Assembly: GCA_030549495.1 (NCBI GenBank)
Contig: JAUIRK010000136.1
Location: 1-64,000, forward strand
Source of the DNA: Nectonema munidae
Taxonomy: Eukaryota; Nematomorpha; Nectonematoida; Nectonematidae
DNA length: 64,000 bases
Reading direction: 5' to 3'
The notes below the pieces were generated by a model. That model worked only from the letters and a program-made list of their open reading frames with translations. It had not been told where the DNA came from and did no database searches. Both the position numbers and the translations under genes were made by a program. Of the stretch, positions 1-12,113 are shown piece by piece; position 1 is the first letter of the stretch; the number at the start of each line of letters is the position of its first letter.

Positions 1-682
1 TTTTACTACCAAAAACCTCATTCGTTATACATAAGAACATACCTAACGCTTTTTTTCTCTTTATAAAAAAAATGATTTCAGTTTTTATTCAAGGTTTTAC
101 TACCAAAAACCTCATTCGTTATACATAAGAACATACCTAACGCTTTTTTTCTCTTATAAAAAAAAATGATTTCAGTTTTTATTCAAGGTTTTACTACCAA
201 AAACCTCATTCGTTATACATAAGAACATACCTAACGCTTTTTTTCTCTTATAAAAAAAATGATTTCAGTTTTTATTCAAGGTTTTACTACCAAAAACCTT
301 ATTCGTTATACATAAGAACATACCTAACGCTTTTTTTCTCTTATAAAAAAAAATGATTTCAGTTTTTATTCAAGGTTTTACTACCAAAAACCTCATTCGT
401 TATACATAAGAACATACCTAACGCTTTTTTTCTCTTATAAAAAAAATGATTTCAGTTTTTATTCAAGGTTTTACTACCAAAAACCTCATTCGTTATACAT
501 AAGAACATACCTAACGCTTTTTTTCTCTTATAAAAAAAATGATTTCAGTTTTTATTCAAGGTTTTACTACCAAAAACCTCATTCGTTATACATAAGAACA
601 TACCTAACGCTTTTTTTCTCTTATAAAAAAAATGATTTCAGTTTTTATTCAAGGTTTTACTACCAAAAACCTCATTCGTTAT
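1..682. repeat. 93-94 bp satellite array, left block
   Basis: About seven head-to-tail copies of a 93-94 bp unit that starts with TTTTACTACCAAAAACCTC and also carries CGTTATACATAAGAACATAC and TGATTTCAGTTTTTATTC. Copies are nearly identical; most differences are one or two bases in the T7-8 and A8-9 runs, plus one substitution in the fourth copy (CCTTATTCG for CCTCATTCG). The array runs off the left edge. It stops inside a unit at CATTCGTTAT, where a LINE is inserted, and resumes in the same phase and orientation at about 4861. No open reading frame spans a unit. Confidence 0.97.
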
Positions 683-1016
683 AATAATAATAATAATAAT
701 AATAATTTTATTTTCAAAAGTATATATTTTAAAAGAAATTTGCGAACAAAAATAAATATGGATAGATCGGCATCGAACCAAAAGTATAAGGAGATTAAAG
801 GCAAAATTTACTTTTGAAGGTTGGTATCAAAGGCCATTAAAACCGCTGAAAGAGACATCAACCTGCTTTTAAAATCTTGATGTTAACAGGGAATATATGT
901 TGGAAATGCCATAAAAAGAATCGTAATAAAAGTGAAGATATGAGGAAGTGAAAGAAAAAGAGAAACATAATCTATAATTAAGAATAGATTACATTCCTAA
1001 ATAGGTATAGAATCCA

Positions 1017-3995
1017 TTAGAGAGAAGTGGTTATGTTTTTGCAAACAAAACAATTTGATGATACGCATTGAGTGATTGAAGCATAGGAACTATTAAAATT
1101 TGCTAAGACCATCTTTTGAAATGCTTTAATATTTGTAAAAAACTGATTGAAAAAAAGTTCATTGGTATTGTAGAGTGTAGAAATTTTGTATGTAAAGCAT
1201 TCTCTTGATTTGAAATAATTATAAAAAGGTATAGACATTTTACCAGCAAAACGAGGAGACCTTCTGCTTTTCTCAAAGTTAAAAGAGATAAATATGTTGA
1301 AAATTGGGGGCAACATATTGTGCAAAAATTTGTACAACGTATTATTTACATTGAAATTATATATATCTTCAAGTTTGAGCAAGTGGTGTTCGTGAAATAT
1401 TCTGTTTGTATGAGAAATTGGATGAAGGTTGAAGACAACTCTTAGTGTTTTTTTTTGTAATGAAAAGAGAGTTGTGTCTTTTGTATGTCCCCAGTTGAAT
1501 ATGCTGTATCTAAGATGAGGTAGAAAAAGGGTTTTATAAAGAAGTAGCATTGTTTTAGTAGGGAGGAATCTTTTGGCTTGTCTTAGAATACCAGAGATAT
1601 AAGCCAATTTGTGAGAGATATGAGATAAATGGCTTTGCCAAGAGAGATTACTCTTGACAATCAAACCCAAGTAATTAAATTCGTTAACCTTTTCATAACC
1701 AAGCTTTTCTAAGTAGTTTGCATATTGAGTATCGCCAAATCTGTACGAAAAGGAAATATATTTAGACTTTTTTTTTGTTCAAAGACAAGCCATTTTGCAT
1801 AAACCAATTTTGTAACATCCTAACATTTCTCTCGAGAAAGTGATCATTTAAATTTTCATGTTCCAAAAGTACTGTTATGTCATCCGCATACATTAGAACT
1901 CTTGCATCTGATGTGACACTAGCAATGTCGTTCATAAAGATGTTGAAAAGAACTGGGGCTAAAATTGTACCTTGAGGCACTCCAGAAATCACTTTCTTTT
2001 TATCAGATATGCAATCATTGACATAGACCCTTTGAGATCTGTTTTCAAGATACGATTTGAAGAATTCAATAGTGGCATCAGTAAAACCATATAGTCTTAA
2101 TTTGGACAAAAGTAAGGAATGGGGTAGGGAGTCGAATGCGCGGCTTGTATCTAGAAACAGAGAACAAACTTGGTTTCTTCTGTCAAGGGAAGAGATTACG
2201 CAGTTCAAGAAGTAAGTATGCAAAATTTCTGTAGAATAGTGCTTTCTAAATCCAAATTGAAATGGAGATAAGAGGTTGTGAGTTGTAAGGTAGTTATCGA
2301 GCTGTTTGTGAATAATTTTTTCAAATACTTTTGAGACAGAACTTACGATTGATATAGGTCGGTAGTTTACAACATCACTTTTGTCACCCTTTTTGTGGAC
2401 AGGAATTATTTTGGTACTTTTCAAAATTTCAGGAAAGGTGTTATTCTGGATGCATAAGTTGAATGATTTCATCAGGGGATGTGCAATGTAGTTTTGAACT
2501 TTTTTCAAATCATAAACTGATAGGCCATACACATCTTCAGAGCGACTACTTTTAAAGAATTGAAGGACAAAAGAATATCATTCATAGAGATATCTTTGAG
2601 AAAAAATGTTGAAGATTTAGATTCAAGGGTAAGTGTACTATCTTTGTGTACGTAAGTACTATTAAAGCTTTCAGCGAAGTAATCACTAAATAGTTTACAG
2701 ATAGAAACATCCCTTGATACTTCGACATCATTAACAACCATATGGGAGATTTTAGACTTGGCTCTAGGCTTTACAAAAGAATTAATAATTCTCCAGGTAA
2801 ACTTTGTATCCTTATTATTACTTAGTATTTTTTCAAAATAATTTCTTTTTAAATTTTTGGCTGTATATTTAACTTGATTTCTCAGAAAGACAAAGATATC
2901 TCTTAATTCGTAAGTCTTTGATTTTTTCCATTTAGAGTAGGCCTTATTTCTTTTATTAATTAATTCTATAAGGTTTTCATTGACCCAACTATTTTTTATT
3001 TTCCTAGTATGAGGGTTAGAAAAAAAACATTTCATTGATAAATTTTTTAATTCTGAGATTTTTGAAATAAGAGAGCTTAACAAATAAGAGGGATCGTTCT
3101 CTTCTTGATTAACAAAAGAGATCCAATCATATTCAGAAACTAGCTTTAAAAAAACTTTTTCATCAAAGAAAGAATTATTTTTAGTTTTTGAAAGAGAAGC
3201 ATGTTTTAAAGATAACCAAATAGGGTAGTGGTCTGATATGTTTGTATTAAGTACAAATGCTGAATAATCAAATTGACGATTTGGTATCAAGATATTGTCC
3301 AGTAAGGTGTCACTATTCGGACGGGTCATAGTAGTAATTGTAGGAAGCATCGAATGAGAGATACACAAAGTGAAAAACCTATTAATAGCTCGACTTTCAA
3401 TATTAAAAAGATTGAAATTAAAATCTCCAATTAAAATATTAGTAAAATTGAGAGGAAGCTGATTCAGATAGATTTCAAACTGGTCATTAAAAGACTCCTC
3501 AACGCTGGATATATTTGTTGGTAGTCTATAGAAATTATGCAGCATAAAAAAACGTCTATTAATTATTAGTTCCACGCAAAAATACTCAGCAATAGACTCA
3601 AAACTACCAGAACTAAAGATTTTATATGAGAGATTTTCATGAATAAAAAAACATAAACCCCCATGCTTTGAGATAACTCTCGGCGATGATAAAAATATAT
3701 AAGAGGCAAGAGTAAAACTAGAAAAATCAGAATCTGTGAGCCAAGACTCTTGCAAACATATAACCGATATAGGGTGGGTGGAATGCCAGTTTAACGTATT
3801 TATAAGTACTTCTAGCTCTGAAAATTTTGCTCTTAATGATTGAATATTAAGACTAATAATATTTAATTCATTAGTTTCTATAACCGAATCAGGGGTTAGA
3901 AAGGAACTAGATTTTATATTAATGTTATCATCGAATATGTTTAAAGAAAATATATCATTAAAATTAGATATACCTAAAAAATTATTCGTAGTCAT
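1017..3995 (-). pseudogene. LINE ORF2 endonuclease/reverse transcriptase, two frame breaks
   Basis: The product would be about 990 residues. The N-terminal part (3995..~2550) is an APE-type endonuclease, with ISLNIQSLRAKF, LQESWL, GDFNFNLF and the ISDHYPIW catalytic region. The middle part (~2540..1765) is the reverse transcriptase, with LFLDTSRAFDSLP, SGVPQGTILAPVLFN and the catalytic YADD. The C-terminal part (~1765..1017) is the thumb and C-terminal region (YLGLIVKSNLSW). Two single-base frame breaks separate these blocks: one near 2540..2560, and one in the A9 run near 1765..1775. The second lies in a homopolymer and could be a sequencing error. Apart from these the frame is open, so the copy was active recently. 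Confidence 0.9.
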
Positions 3996-4851
3996 AGACA
4001 GTATGTTTTTTAACAAAGTTGATTTCTTTCTGGACAAATTTACAAGTTTTGTTAAATGCTGAATGATTAATGTCTGGGCATTTACTTTTATTACAGTTAG
4101 CACATTTGTATTCAGATTCAGTGACTGTACATGAACTACCGTTATGACTTTCACTACAAAACTTACAAACACTCGTATTCTTACACTCAGATGCTGTATG
4201 ACCCATTAAACAACAGTTAGAGCACTGTTTATATGAATAAAAAGGTAAGACCCTAGAATGAAACAAACCAAAAAACAGTCTATAGTTGCACATACTAATG
4301 TATTTAAAAACAGAAGAAGATACTTTTAGTACCGCAATCTTTAAATTTTGATCCTTGAACGGTTTAGAGAATAAAAATTGCATCATACCACCACTGTCCA
4401 AAATAGTTTGAAGACCATCATTTTTTGACAAAATAGAAGAAACTATGGATTCATTGTCGAATGATGTAGGAACTAACAAAGAAACTTTAGGATAAAATTT
4501 CACTTCTTTGATGATTTTTAATTTGCAACTCTCTATAATTTCTTTTGCCTTATCAGATGATACTTTGTTTGGAAAATTTAAAGCAATTGAGTTTTTAAGA
4601 TTGATGGCTTTTTTAATTGGGACAAATTTCAATTTTTCATCAAAGCTTGACAAGAGTTTCTCTCGATCATTATTTTCAGTAGATACGATTAATTGATTTA
4701 TTGGGCTTTTTACCACATCTGAATATAAAGGCCTTTCAACAGCATATTCATTGGATTTATTTTTCTTTTGTTGGGTAAACATAGGAAAGGAGTCTAATTT
4801 ATGTTCTATTTTGTTGAGTGTTTTAAGAATTTGGGAATTACATAAGAACAT
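3982..4851 (-). CDS. LINE ORF1 (gag-like zinc-knuckle nucleic-acid-binding protein)
   Basis: An intact ORF of about 289 residues from the second methionine (4851); an earlier in-frame ATG at 4872 lies inside satellite sequence and may not be native. The C-terminal third carries two clean CX2CX4HX4C knuckles (CSNCCLMGHTASEC and CKFCSESHNGSSC) and a third Cys/His cluster starting CANC. In this class of LINE, ORF1 binds the element RNA and forms the ribonucleoprotein. The N-terminal two thirds is lysine-rich with no domain I recognise. ORF2 begins at an ATG (3995) that overlaps the last 14 bases of ORF1, an arrangement common in bicistronic LINEs. Family assignment is by motif only. Confidence 0.88.
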   Translation of the reverse strand: MFLCNSQILKTLNKIEHKLDSFPMFTQQKKNKSNEYAVERPLYSDVVKSPINQLIVSTENNDREKLLSSFDEKLKFVPIKKAINLKNSIALNFPNKVSSDKAKEIIESCKLKIIKEVKFYPKVSLLVPTSFDNESIVSSILSKNDGLQTILDSGGMMQFLFSKPFKDQNLKIAVLKVSSSVFKYISMCNYRLFFGLFHSRVLPFYSYKQCSNCCLMGHTASECKNTSVCKFCSESHNGSSCTVTESEYKCANCNKSKCPDINHSAFNKTCKFVQKEINFVKKHTVYDYE

Positions 4852-4860
4852 ACCTAATAT

Positions 4861-7800
4861 ACATAAGAACATACCTAACGCTTTTTTTCTCTTATAAAAA
4901 AAAATGATTTCAGTTTTTATTCAAGGTTTTACTACCAAAAACCTCATTCGTTATACATAAGAACATACCTAACGCTTTTTTTCTCTTATAAAAAAAAATG
5001 ATTTCAGTTTTTATTCAAGGTTTTACTACCAAAAACCTCATTCGTTATACATAAGAACATACCTAACGCTTTTTTTCTCTTATAAAAAAAATGATTTCAG
5101 TTTTTATTCAAGGTTTTACTACCAAAAACCTCATTCGTTATACATAAGAACATACCTAACGCTTTTTTTCTCTTATAAAAAAAATGATTTCAGTTTTTAT
5201 TCAAGGTTTTACTACCAAAAACCTCATTCGTTATACATAAGAACATACCTAACGCTTTTTTTCTCTTATAAAAAAAATGATTTCAGTTTTTATTCAAGGT
5301 TTTACTACCAAAAACCTCATTCGTTATACATAAGAACATACCTAACGCTTTTTTTCTCTTATAAAAAAAATGATTTCAGTTTTTATTCAAGGTTTTACTA
5401 CCAAAAACCTCATTCGTTATACATAAGAACATACCTAACGCTTTTTTTCTCTTATAAAAAAAATGATTTCAGTTTTTATTCAAGGTTTTACTACCAAAAA
5501 CCTCATTCGTTATACATAAGAACATACCTAACGCTTTTTTTCTCTTATAAAAAAAATGATTTCAGTTTTTATTCAAGGTTTTACTACCAAAAACCTCATT
5601 CGTTATACATAAGAACATACCTAACGCTTTTTTTCTCTTATAAAAAAAAATGATTTCAGTTTTTATTCAAGGTTTTACTACCAAAAACCTCATTCGTTAT
5701 ACATAAGAACATACCTAACGCTTTTTTTCTCTTATAAAAAAAATGATTTCAGTTTTTATTCAAGGTTTTACTACCAAAAACCTCATTCGTTATACATAAG
5801 AACATACCTAACGCTTTTTTTCTCTTATAAAAAAAAATGATTTCAGTTTTTATTCAAGGTTTTACTACCAAAAACCTCATTCGTTATACATAAGAACATA
5901 CCTAACGCTTTTTTTCTCTTATAAAAAAAATGATTTCAGTTTTTATTCAAGGTTTTACTACCAAAAACCTCATTCGTTATACATAAGAACATACCTAACG
6001 CTTTTTTTCTCTTATAAAAAAAATGATTTCAGTTTTTATTCAAGGTTTTACTACCAAAAACCTCATTCGTTATACATAAGAACATACCTAACGCTTTTTT
6101 TCTCTTATAAAAAAAATGATTTCAGTTTTTATTCAAGGTTTTACTACCAAAAACCTCATTCGTTATACATAAGAACATACCTAACGCTTTTTTTCTCTTA
6201 TAAAAAAAATGATTTCAGTTTTTATTCAAGGTTTTACTACCAAAAACCTCATTCGTTATACATAAGAACATACCTAACGCTTTTTTTCTCTTATAAAAAA
6301 AAATGATTTCAGTTTTTATTCAAGGTTTTACTACCAAAAACCTCATTCGTTATACATAAGAACATACCTAACGCTTTTTTTCTCTTATAAAAAAAATGAT
6401 TTCAGTTTTTATTCAAGGTTTTACTACCAAAAACCTCATTCGTTATACATAAGAACATACCTAACGCTTTTTTTCTCTTATAAAAAAAATGATTTCAGTT
6501 TTTATTCAAGGTTTTACTACCAAAAACCTCATTCGTTATACATAAGAACATACCTAACGCTTTTTTTCTCTTATAAAAAAAATGATTTCAGTTTTTATTC
6601 AAGGTTTTACTACCAAAAACCTCATTCGTTATACATAAGAACATACCTAACGCTTTTTTTCTCTTATAAAAAAAAATGATTTCAGTTTTTATTCAAGGTT
6701 TTACTACCAAAAACCTCATTCGTTATACATAAGAACATACCTAACGCTTTTTTTTCTCTTATAAAAAAAATGATTTCAGTTTTTATTCAAGGTTTTACTA
6801 CCAAAAACCTCATTCGTTATACATAAGAACATACCTAACGCTTTTTTTTCTCTTATAAAAAAAAATGATTTCAGTTTTTATTCAAGGTTTTACTACCAAA
6901 AACCTCATTCGTTATACATAAGAACATACCTAACGCTTTTTTTCTCTTATAAAAAAAAATGATTTCAGTTTTTATTCAAGGTTTTACTACCAAAAACCTC
7001 ATTCGTTATACATAAGAACATACCTAACGCTTTTTTTCTCTTATAAAAAAAAATGATTTCAGTTTTTATTCAAGGTTTTACTACCAAAAACCTCATTCGT
7101 TATACATAAGAACATACCTAACGCTTTTTTTCTCTTATAAAAAAAATGATTTCAGTTTTTATTCAAGGTTTTACTACCAAAAACCTCATTCGTTATACAT
7201 AAGAACATACCTAACGCTTTTTTTCTCTTATAAAAAAAAATGATTTCAGTTTTTATTCAAGGTTTTACTACCAAAAACCTCATTCGTTATACATAAGAAC
7301 ATACCTAACGCTTTTTTTCTCTTATAAAAAAAAATGATTTCAGTTTTTATTCAAGGTTTTACTACCAAAAACCTCATTCGTTATACATAAGAACATACCT
7401 AACGCTTTTTTTCTCTTATAAAAAAAATGATTTCAGTTTTTATTCAAGGTTTTACTACCAAAAACCTCATTCGTTATACATAAGAACATACCTAACGCTT
7501 TTTTTCTCTTATAAAAAAAATGATTTCAGTTTTTATTCAAGGTTTTACTACCAAAAACCTCATTCGTTATACATAAGAACATACCTAACGCTTTTTTTTC
7601 TCTTATAAAAAAAATGATTTCAGTTTTTATTCAAGGTTTTACTACCAAAAACCTCATTCGTTATACATAAGAACATACCTAACGCTTTTTTTCTCTTATA
7701 AAAAAAATGATTTCAGTTTTTATTCAAGGTTTTACTACCAAAAACCTCATTCGTTATACATAAGAACATACCTAACGCTTTTTTTCTCTTATAAAAAAAA

Positions 7801-10800
7801 TGATTTCAGTTTTTATTCAAGGTTTTACTACCAAAAACCTCATTCGTTATACATAAGAACATACCTAACGCTTTTTTTCTCTTATAAAAAAAATGATTTC
7901 AGTTTTTATTCAAGGTTTTACTACCAAAAACCTCATTCGTTATACATAAGAACATACCTAACGCTTTTTTTCTCTTATAAAAAAAATGATTTCAGTTTTT
8001 ATTCAAGGTTTTACTACCAAAAACCTCATTCGTTATACATAAGAACATACCTAACGCTTTTTTTCTCTTATAAAAAAAATGATTTCAGTTTTTATTCAAG
8101 GTTTTACTACCAAAAACCTCATTCGTTATACATAAGAACATACCTAACGCTTTTTTTCTCTTATAAAAAAAAATGATTTCAGTTTTTATTCAAGGTTTTA
8201 CTACCAAAAACCTCATTCGTTATACATAAGAACATACCTAACGCTTTTTTTCTCTTATAAAAAAAATGATTTCAGTTTTTATTCAAGGTTTTACTACCAA
8301 AAACCTCATTCGTTATACATAAGAACATACCTAACGCTTTTTTTCTCTTATAAAAAAAAATGATTTCAGTTTTTATTCAAGGTTTTACTACCAAAAACCT
8401 CATTCGTTATACATAAGAACATACCTAACGCTTTTTTTCTCTTATAAAAAAAAATGATTTCAGTTTTTATTCAAGGTTTTACTACCAAAAACCTCATTCG
8501 TTATACATAAGAACATACCTAACGCTTTTTTTCTCTTATAAAAAAAATGATTTCAGTTTTTATTCAAGGTTTTACTACCAAAAACCTCATTCGTTATACA
8601 TAAGAACATACCTAACGCTTTTTTTCTCTTATAAAAAAAATGATTTCAGTTTTTATTCAAGGTTTTACTACCAAAAACCTCATTCGTTATACATAAGAAC
8701 ATACCTAACGCTTTTTTTCTCTTATAAAAAAAATGATTTCAGTTTTTATTCAAGGTTTTACTACCAAAAACCTCATTCGTTATACATAAGAACATACCTA
8801 ACGCTTTTTTTCTCTTATAAAAAAAATGATTTCAGTTTTTATTCAAGGTTTTACTACCAAAAACCTCATTCGTTATACATAAGAACATACCTAACGCTTT
8901 TTTTCTCTTATAAAAAAAATGATTTCAGTTTTTATTCAAGGTTTTACTACCAAAAACCTCATTCGTTATACATAAGAACATACCTAACGCTTTTTTTCTC
9001 TTATAAAAAAAATGATTTCAGTTTTTATTCAAGGTTTTACTACCAAAAACCTCATTCGTTATACATAAGAACATACCTAACGCTTTTTTTCTCTTATAAA
9101 AAAAATGATTTCAGTTTTTATTCAAGGTTTTACTACCAAAAACCTCATTCGTTATACATAAGAACATACCTAACGCTTTTTTTCTCTTATAAAAAAAAAT
9201 GATTTCAGTTTTTATTCAAGGTTTTACTACCAAAAACCTCATTCGTTATACATAAGAACATACCTAACGCTTTTTTTCTCTTATAAAAAAAAATGATTTC
9301 AGTTTTTATTCAAGGTTTTACTACCAAAAACCTCATTCGTTATACATAAGAACATACCTAACGCTTTTTTTCTCTTATAAAAAAAATGATTTCAGTTTTT
9401 ATTCAAGGTTTTACTACCAAAAACCTCATTCGTTATACATAAGAACATACCTAACGCTTTTTTTCTCTTATAAAAAAAATGATTTCAGTTTTTATTCAAG
9501 GTTTTACTACCAAAAACCTCATTCGTTATACATAAGAACATACCTAACGCTTTTTTTCTCTTATAAAAAAAATGATTTCAGTTTTTATTCAAGGTTTTAC
9601 TACCAAAAACCTCATTCGTTATACATAAGAACATACCTAACGCTTTTTTTCTCTTATAAAAAAAATGATTTCAGTTTTTATTCAAGGTTTTACTACCAAA
9701 AACCTCATTCGTTATACATAAGAACATACCTAACGCTTTTTTTCTCTTATAAAAAAAAATGATTTCAGTTTTTATTCAAGGTTTTACTACCAAAAACCTC
9801 ATTCGTTATACATAAGAACATACCTAACGCTTTTTTTCTCTTATAAAAAAAATGATTTCAGTTTTTATTCAAGGTTTTACTACCAAAAACCTCATTCGTT
9901 ATACATAAGAACATACCTAACGCTTTTTTTCTCTTATAAAAAAAATGATTTCAGTTTTTATTCAAGGTTTTACTACCAAAAACCTCATTCGTTATACATA
10001 AGAACATACCTAACGCTTTTTTTCTCTTATAAAAAAAATGATTTCAGTTTTTATTCAAGGTTTTACTACCAAAAACCTCATTCGTTATACATAAGAACAT
10101 ACCTAACGCTTTTTTTCTCTTATAAAAAAAATGATTTCAGTTTTTATTCAAGGTTTTACTACCAAAAACCTCATTCGTTATACATAAGAACATACCTAAC
10201 GCTTTTTTTCTCTTATAAAAAAAAATGATTTCAGTTTTTATTCAAGGTTTTACTACCAAAAACCTCATTCGTTATACATAAGAACATACCTAACGCTTTT
10301 TTTCTCTTATAAAAAAAAATGATTTCAGTTTTTATTCAAGGTTTTACTACCAAAAACCTCATTCGTTATACATAAGAACATACCTAACGCTTTTTTTCTC
10401 TTATAAAAAAAATGATTTCAGTTTTTATTCAAGGTTTTACTACCAAAAACCTCATTCGTTATACATAAGAACATACCTAACGCTTTTTTTTCTCTTATAA
10501 AAAAAAATGATTTCAGTTTTTATTCAAGGTTTTACTACCAAAAACCTCATTCGTTATACATAAGAACATACCTAACGCTTTTTTTCTCTTATAAAAAAAA
10601 ATGATTTCAGTTTTTATTCAAGGTTTTACTACCAAAAACCTCATTCGTTATACATAAGAACATACCTAACGCTTTTTTTCTCTTATAAAAAAAATGATTT
10701 CAGTTTTTATTCAAGGTTTTACTACCAAAAACCTCATTCGTTATACATAAGAACATACCTAACGCTTTTTTTCTCTTATAAAAAAAATGATTTCAGTTTT

Positions 10801-11549
10801 TATTCAAGGTTTTACTACCAAAAACCTCATTCGTTATACATAAGAACATACCTAACGCTTTTTTTCTCTTATAAAAAAAATGATTTCAGTTTTTATTCAA
10901 GGTTTTACTACCAAAAACCTCATTCGTTATACATAAGAACATACCTAACGCTTTTTTTCTCTTATAAAAAAAAATGATTTCAGTTTTTATTCAAGGTTTT
11001 ACTACCAAAAACCTCATTCGTTATACATAAGAACATACCTAACGCTTTTTTTTCTCTTATAAAAAAAAATGATTTCAGTTTTTATTCAAGGTTTTACTAC
11101 CAAAAACCTCATTCGTTATACATAAGAACATACCTAACGCTTTTTTTTCTCTTATAAAAAAAATGATTTCAGTTTTTATTCAAGGTTTTACTACCAAAAA
11201 CCTCATTCGTTATACATAAGAACATACCTAACGCTTTTTTTCTCTTATAAAAAAAATGATTTCAGTTTTTATTCAAGGTTTTACTACCAAAAACCTCACT
11301 CGTTATACATAAGAACATACCTAACGCTTTTTTTCTCTTATAAAAAAAATGATTTCAGTTTTTATTCAAGGTTTTACTACCAAAAACCTCACTCGTTATA
11401 CATAAGAACATACCTAACGCTTTTTTTCTCTTATAAAAAAAATGATTTCAGTTTTTATTCAAGGTTTTACTACCAAAAACCTCATTCGTTATACATAAGA
11501 ACATACCTAACGCTTTTTTTCTCTTATAAAAAAAAATGATTTCAGTTTT
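4861..11549. repeat. 93-94 bp satellite array, main block
   Basis: About 71-72 tandem copies of the same unit as at 1..682, same orientation and phase. Homogeneity is very high. Nearly all variation is homopolymer length (T7/T8, A8/A9). Two neighbouring units near 11300 and 11393 share a CACTCG variant in place of CATTCG, which marks a local duplication. The array ends after CAGTTTTTATT at 11549, where degraded LINE sequence begins. Such uniformity implies recent amplification or ongoing homogenisation. Confidence 0.97.
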
Positions 11550-11567
11550 TATTTTATGCTGTAACTT

Positions 11568-11900
11568 ATGAAATCAAAGCCTTTCTTCTCTCACATACAA
11601 TGTGGGAACTGTTTAATGTTTGGACACACTTCTTCAAATAGTCTTAAATCAATCATTTGTAAATACTGTTCTCCTTCTCACAAAGCATATGCTTGCCCAG
11701 TAAAAAATATTCCTTCTGATCATAAATGTTATACTTGCCAAAAATATAATCAAGAAACATCAAATCACTCTGATAGGAATTTTTCATGTTCCTATTTACA
11801 AAAAGAGCTTCAGTACTTTAAAAGTATAACAATAACTCATGATAACAAAGGTAAAAGTTTTATTTTCGATAACAATATTTTTTTGACACACATAACCTAA
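11568..11900 (+). pseudogene. LINE ORF1 fragment with zinc knuckles
   Basis: An open frame of 110 residues. It carries CGNCLMFGHTSSN (the last knuckle Cys is replaced by Asn), CKYCSPSHKAYAC, and CYTCQK with a downstream His/Cys set. This is the same three-cluster pattern as the intact ORF1 at 3982..4851, in the same order and spacing. The N-terminal part of ORF1 is missing, cut off by the satellite. Confidence 0.8.
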
Positions 11901-11928
11901 AAAACTCTCATAATATAAATCTAGACCA

Positions 11929-12113
11929 AAAAATGATAGAAAGTTTCTGACCAAATCTTTTCCTATAATATGTTTACAAGAAACATGTTGTGTTAAAGAG
12001 ACAATTCTATACCAAAAAATGATAGAAAGTTTCTGACCTAACTCACAAAACAAAAACCTCTTTCTATAATATGGTTACAAGAAACATGTTGTGTTGAAGA
12101 GTCAATTAAATAT
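11929..12113 (+). repeat. Two-copy direct duplication in the LINE relic
   Basis: Two diverged copies (starting near 11933 and 12021) share ATAGAAAGTTTCTGACC and the stretch from CTATAATATG to AACATGTTGTGTT. The repeated stretch encodes LQETCCVEE, which corresponds to LQESWLTD at the start of the LINE endonuclease, so it is a local duplication inside ORF2. Confidence 0.7.

Larger units (their letters stand above)
681..4860 (-). mobile_element. Near-complete non-LTR retrotransposon (Jockey/CR1-like LINE)
   Basis: A LINE in - orientation. Its 5' end abuts satellite at about 4860. ORF1 and ORF2 follow, then a short 3' UTR (about 707..1016), and the 3' end is a run of ATA triplets at 681..706 that serves as the tail. 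The order (zinc-knuckle ORF1, then endonuclease and reverse transcriptase in ORF2, no RNase H seen) fits the Jockey/CR1 group. Only two frame breaks are visible over about 3.8 kb of coding sequence, so the copy is young. It interrupts the satellite without changing its phase. No clear target-site duplication is seen; a 19-bp satellite piece is instead repeated at the 5' junction. Confidence 0.93.

Noticed and set aside
1-11549. The 93-bp array as a CRISPR or as tRNA/rRNA repeats
   Set aside because: No spacers: units are contiguous and identical. No RNA-gene signature, and the context is eukaryotic.
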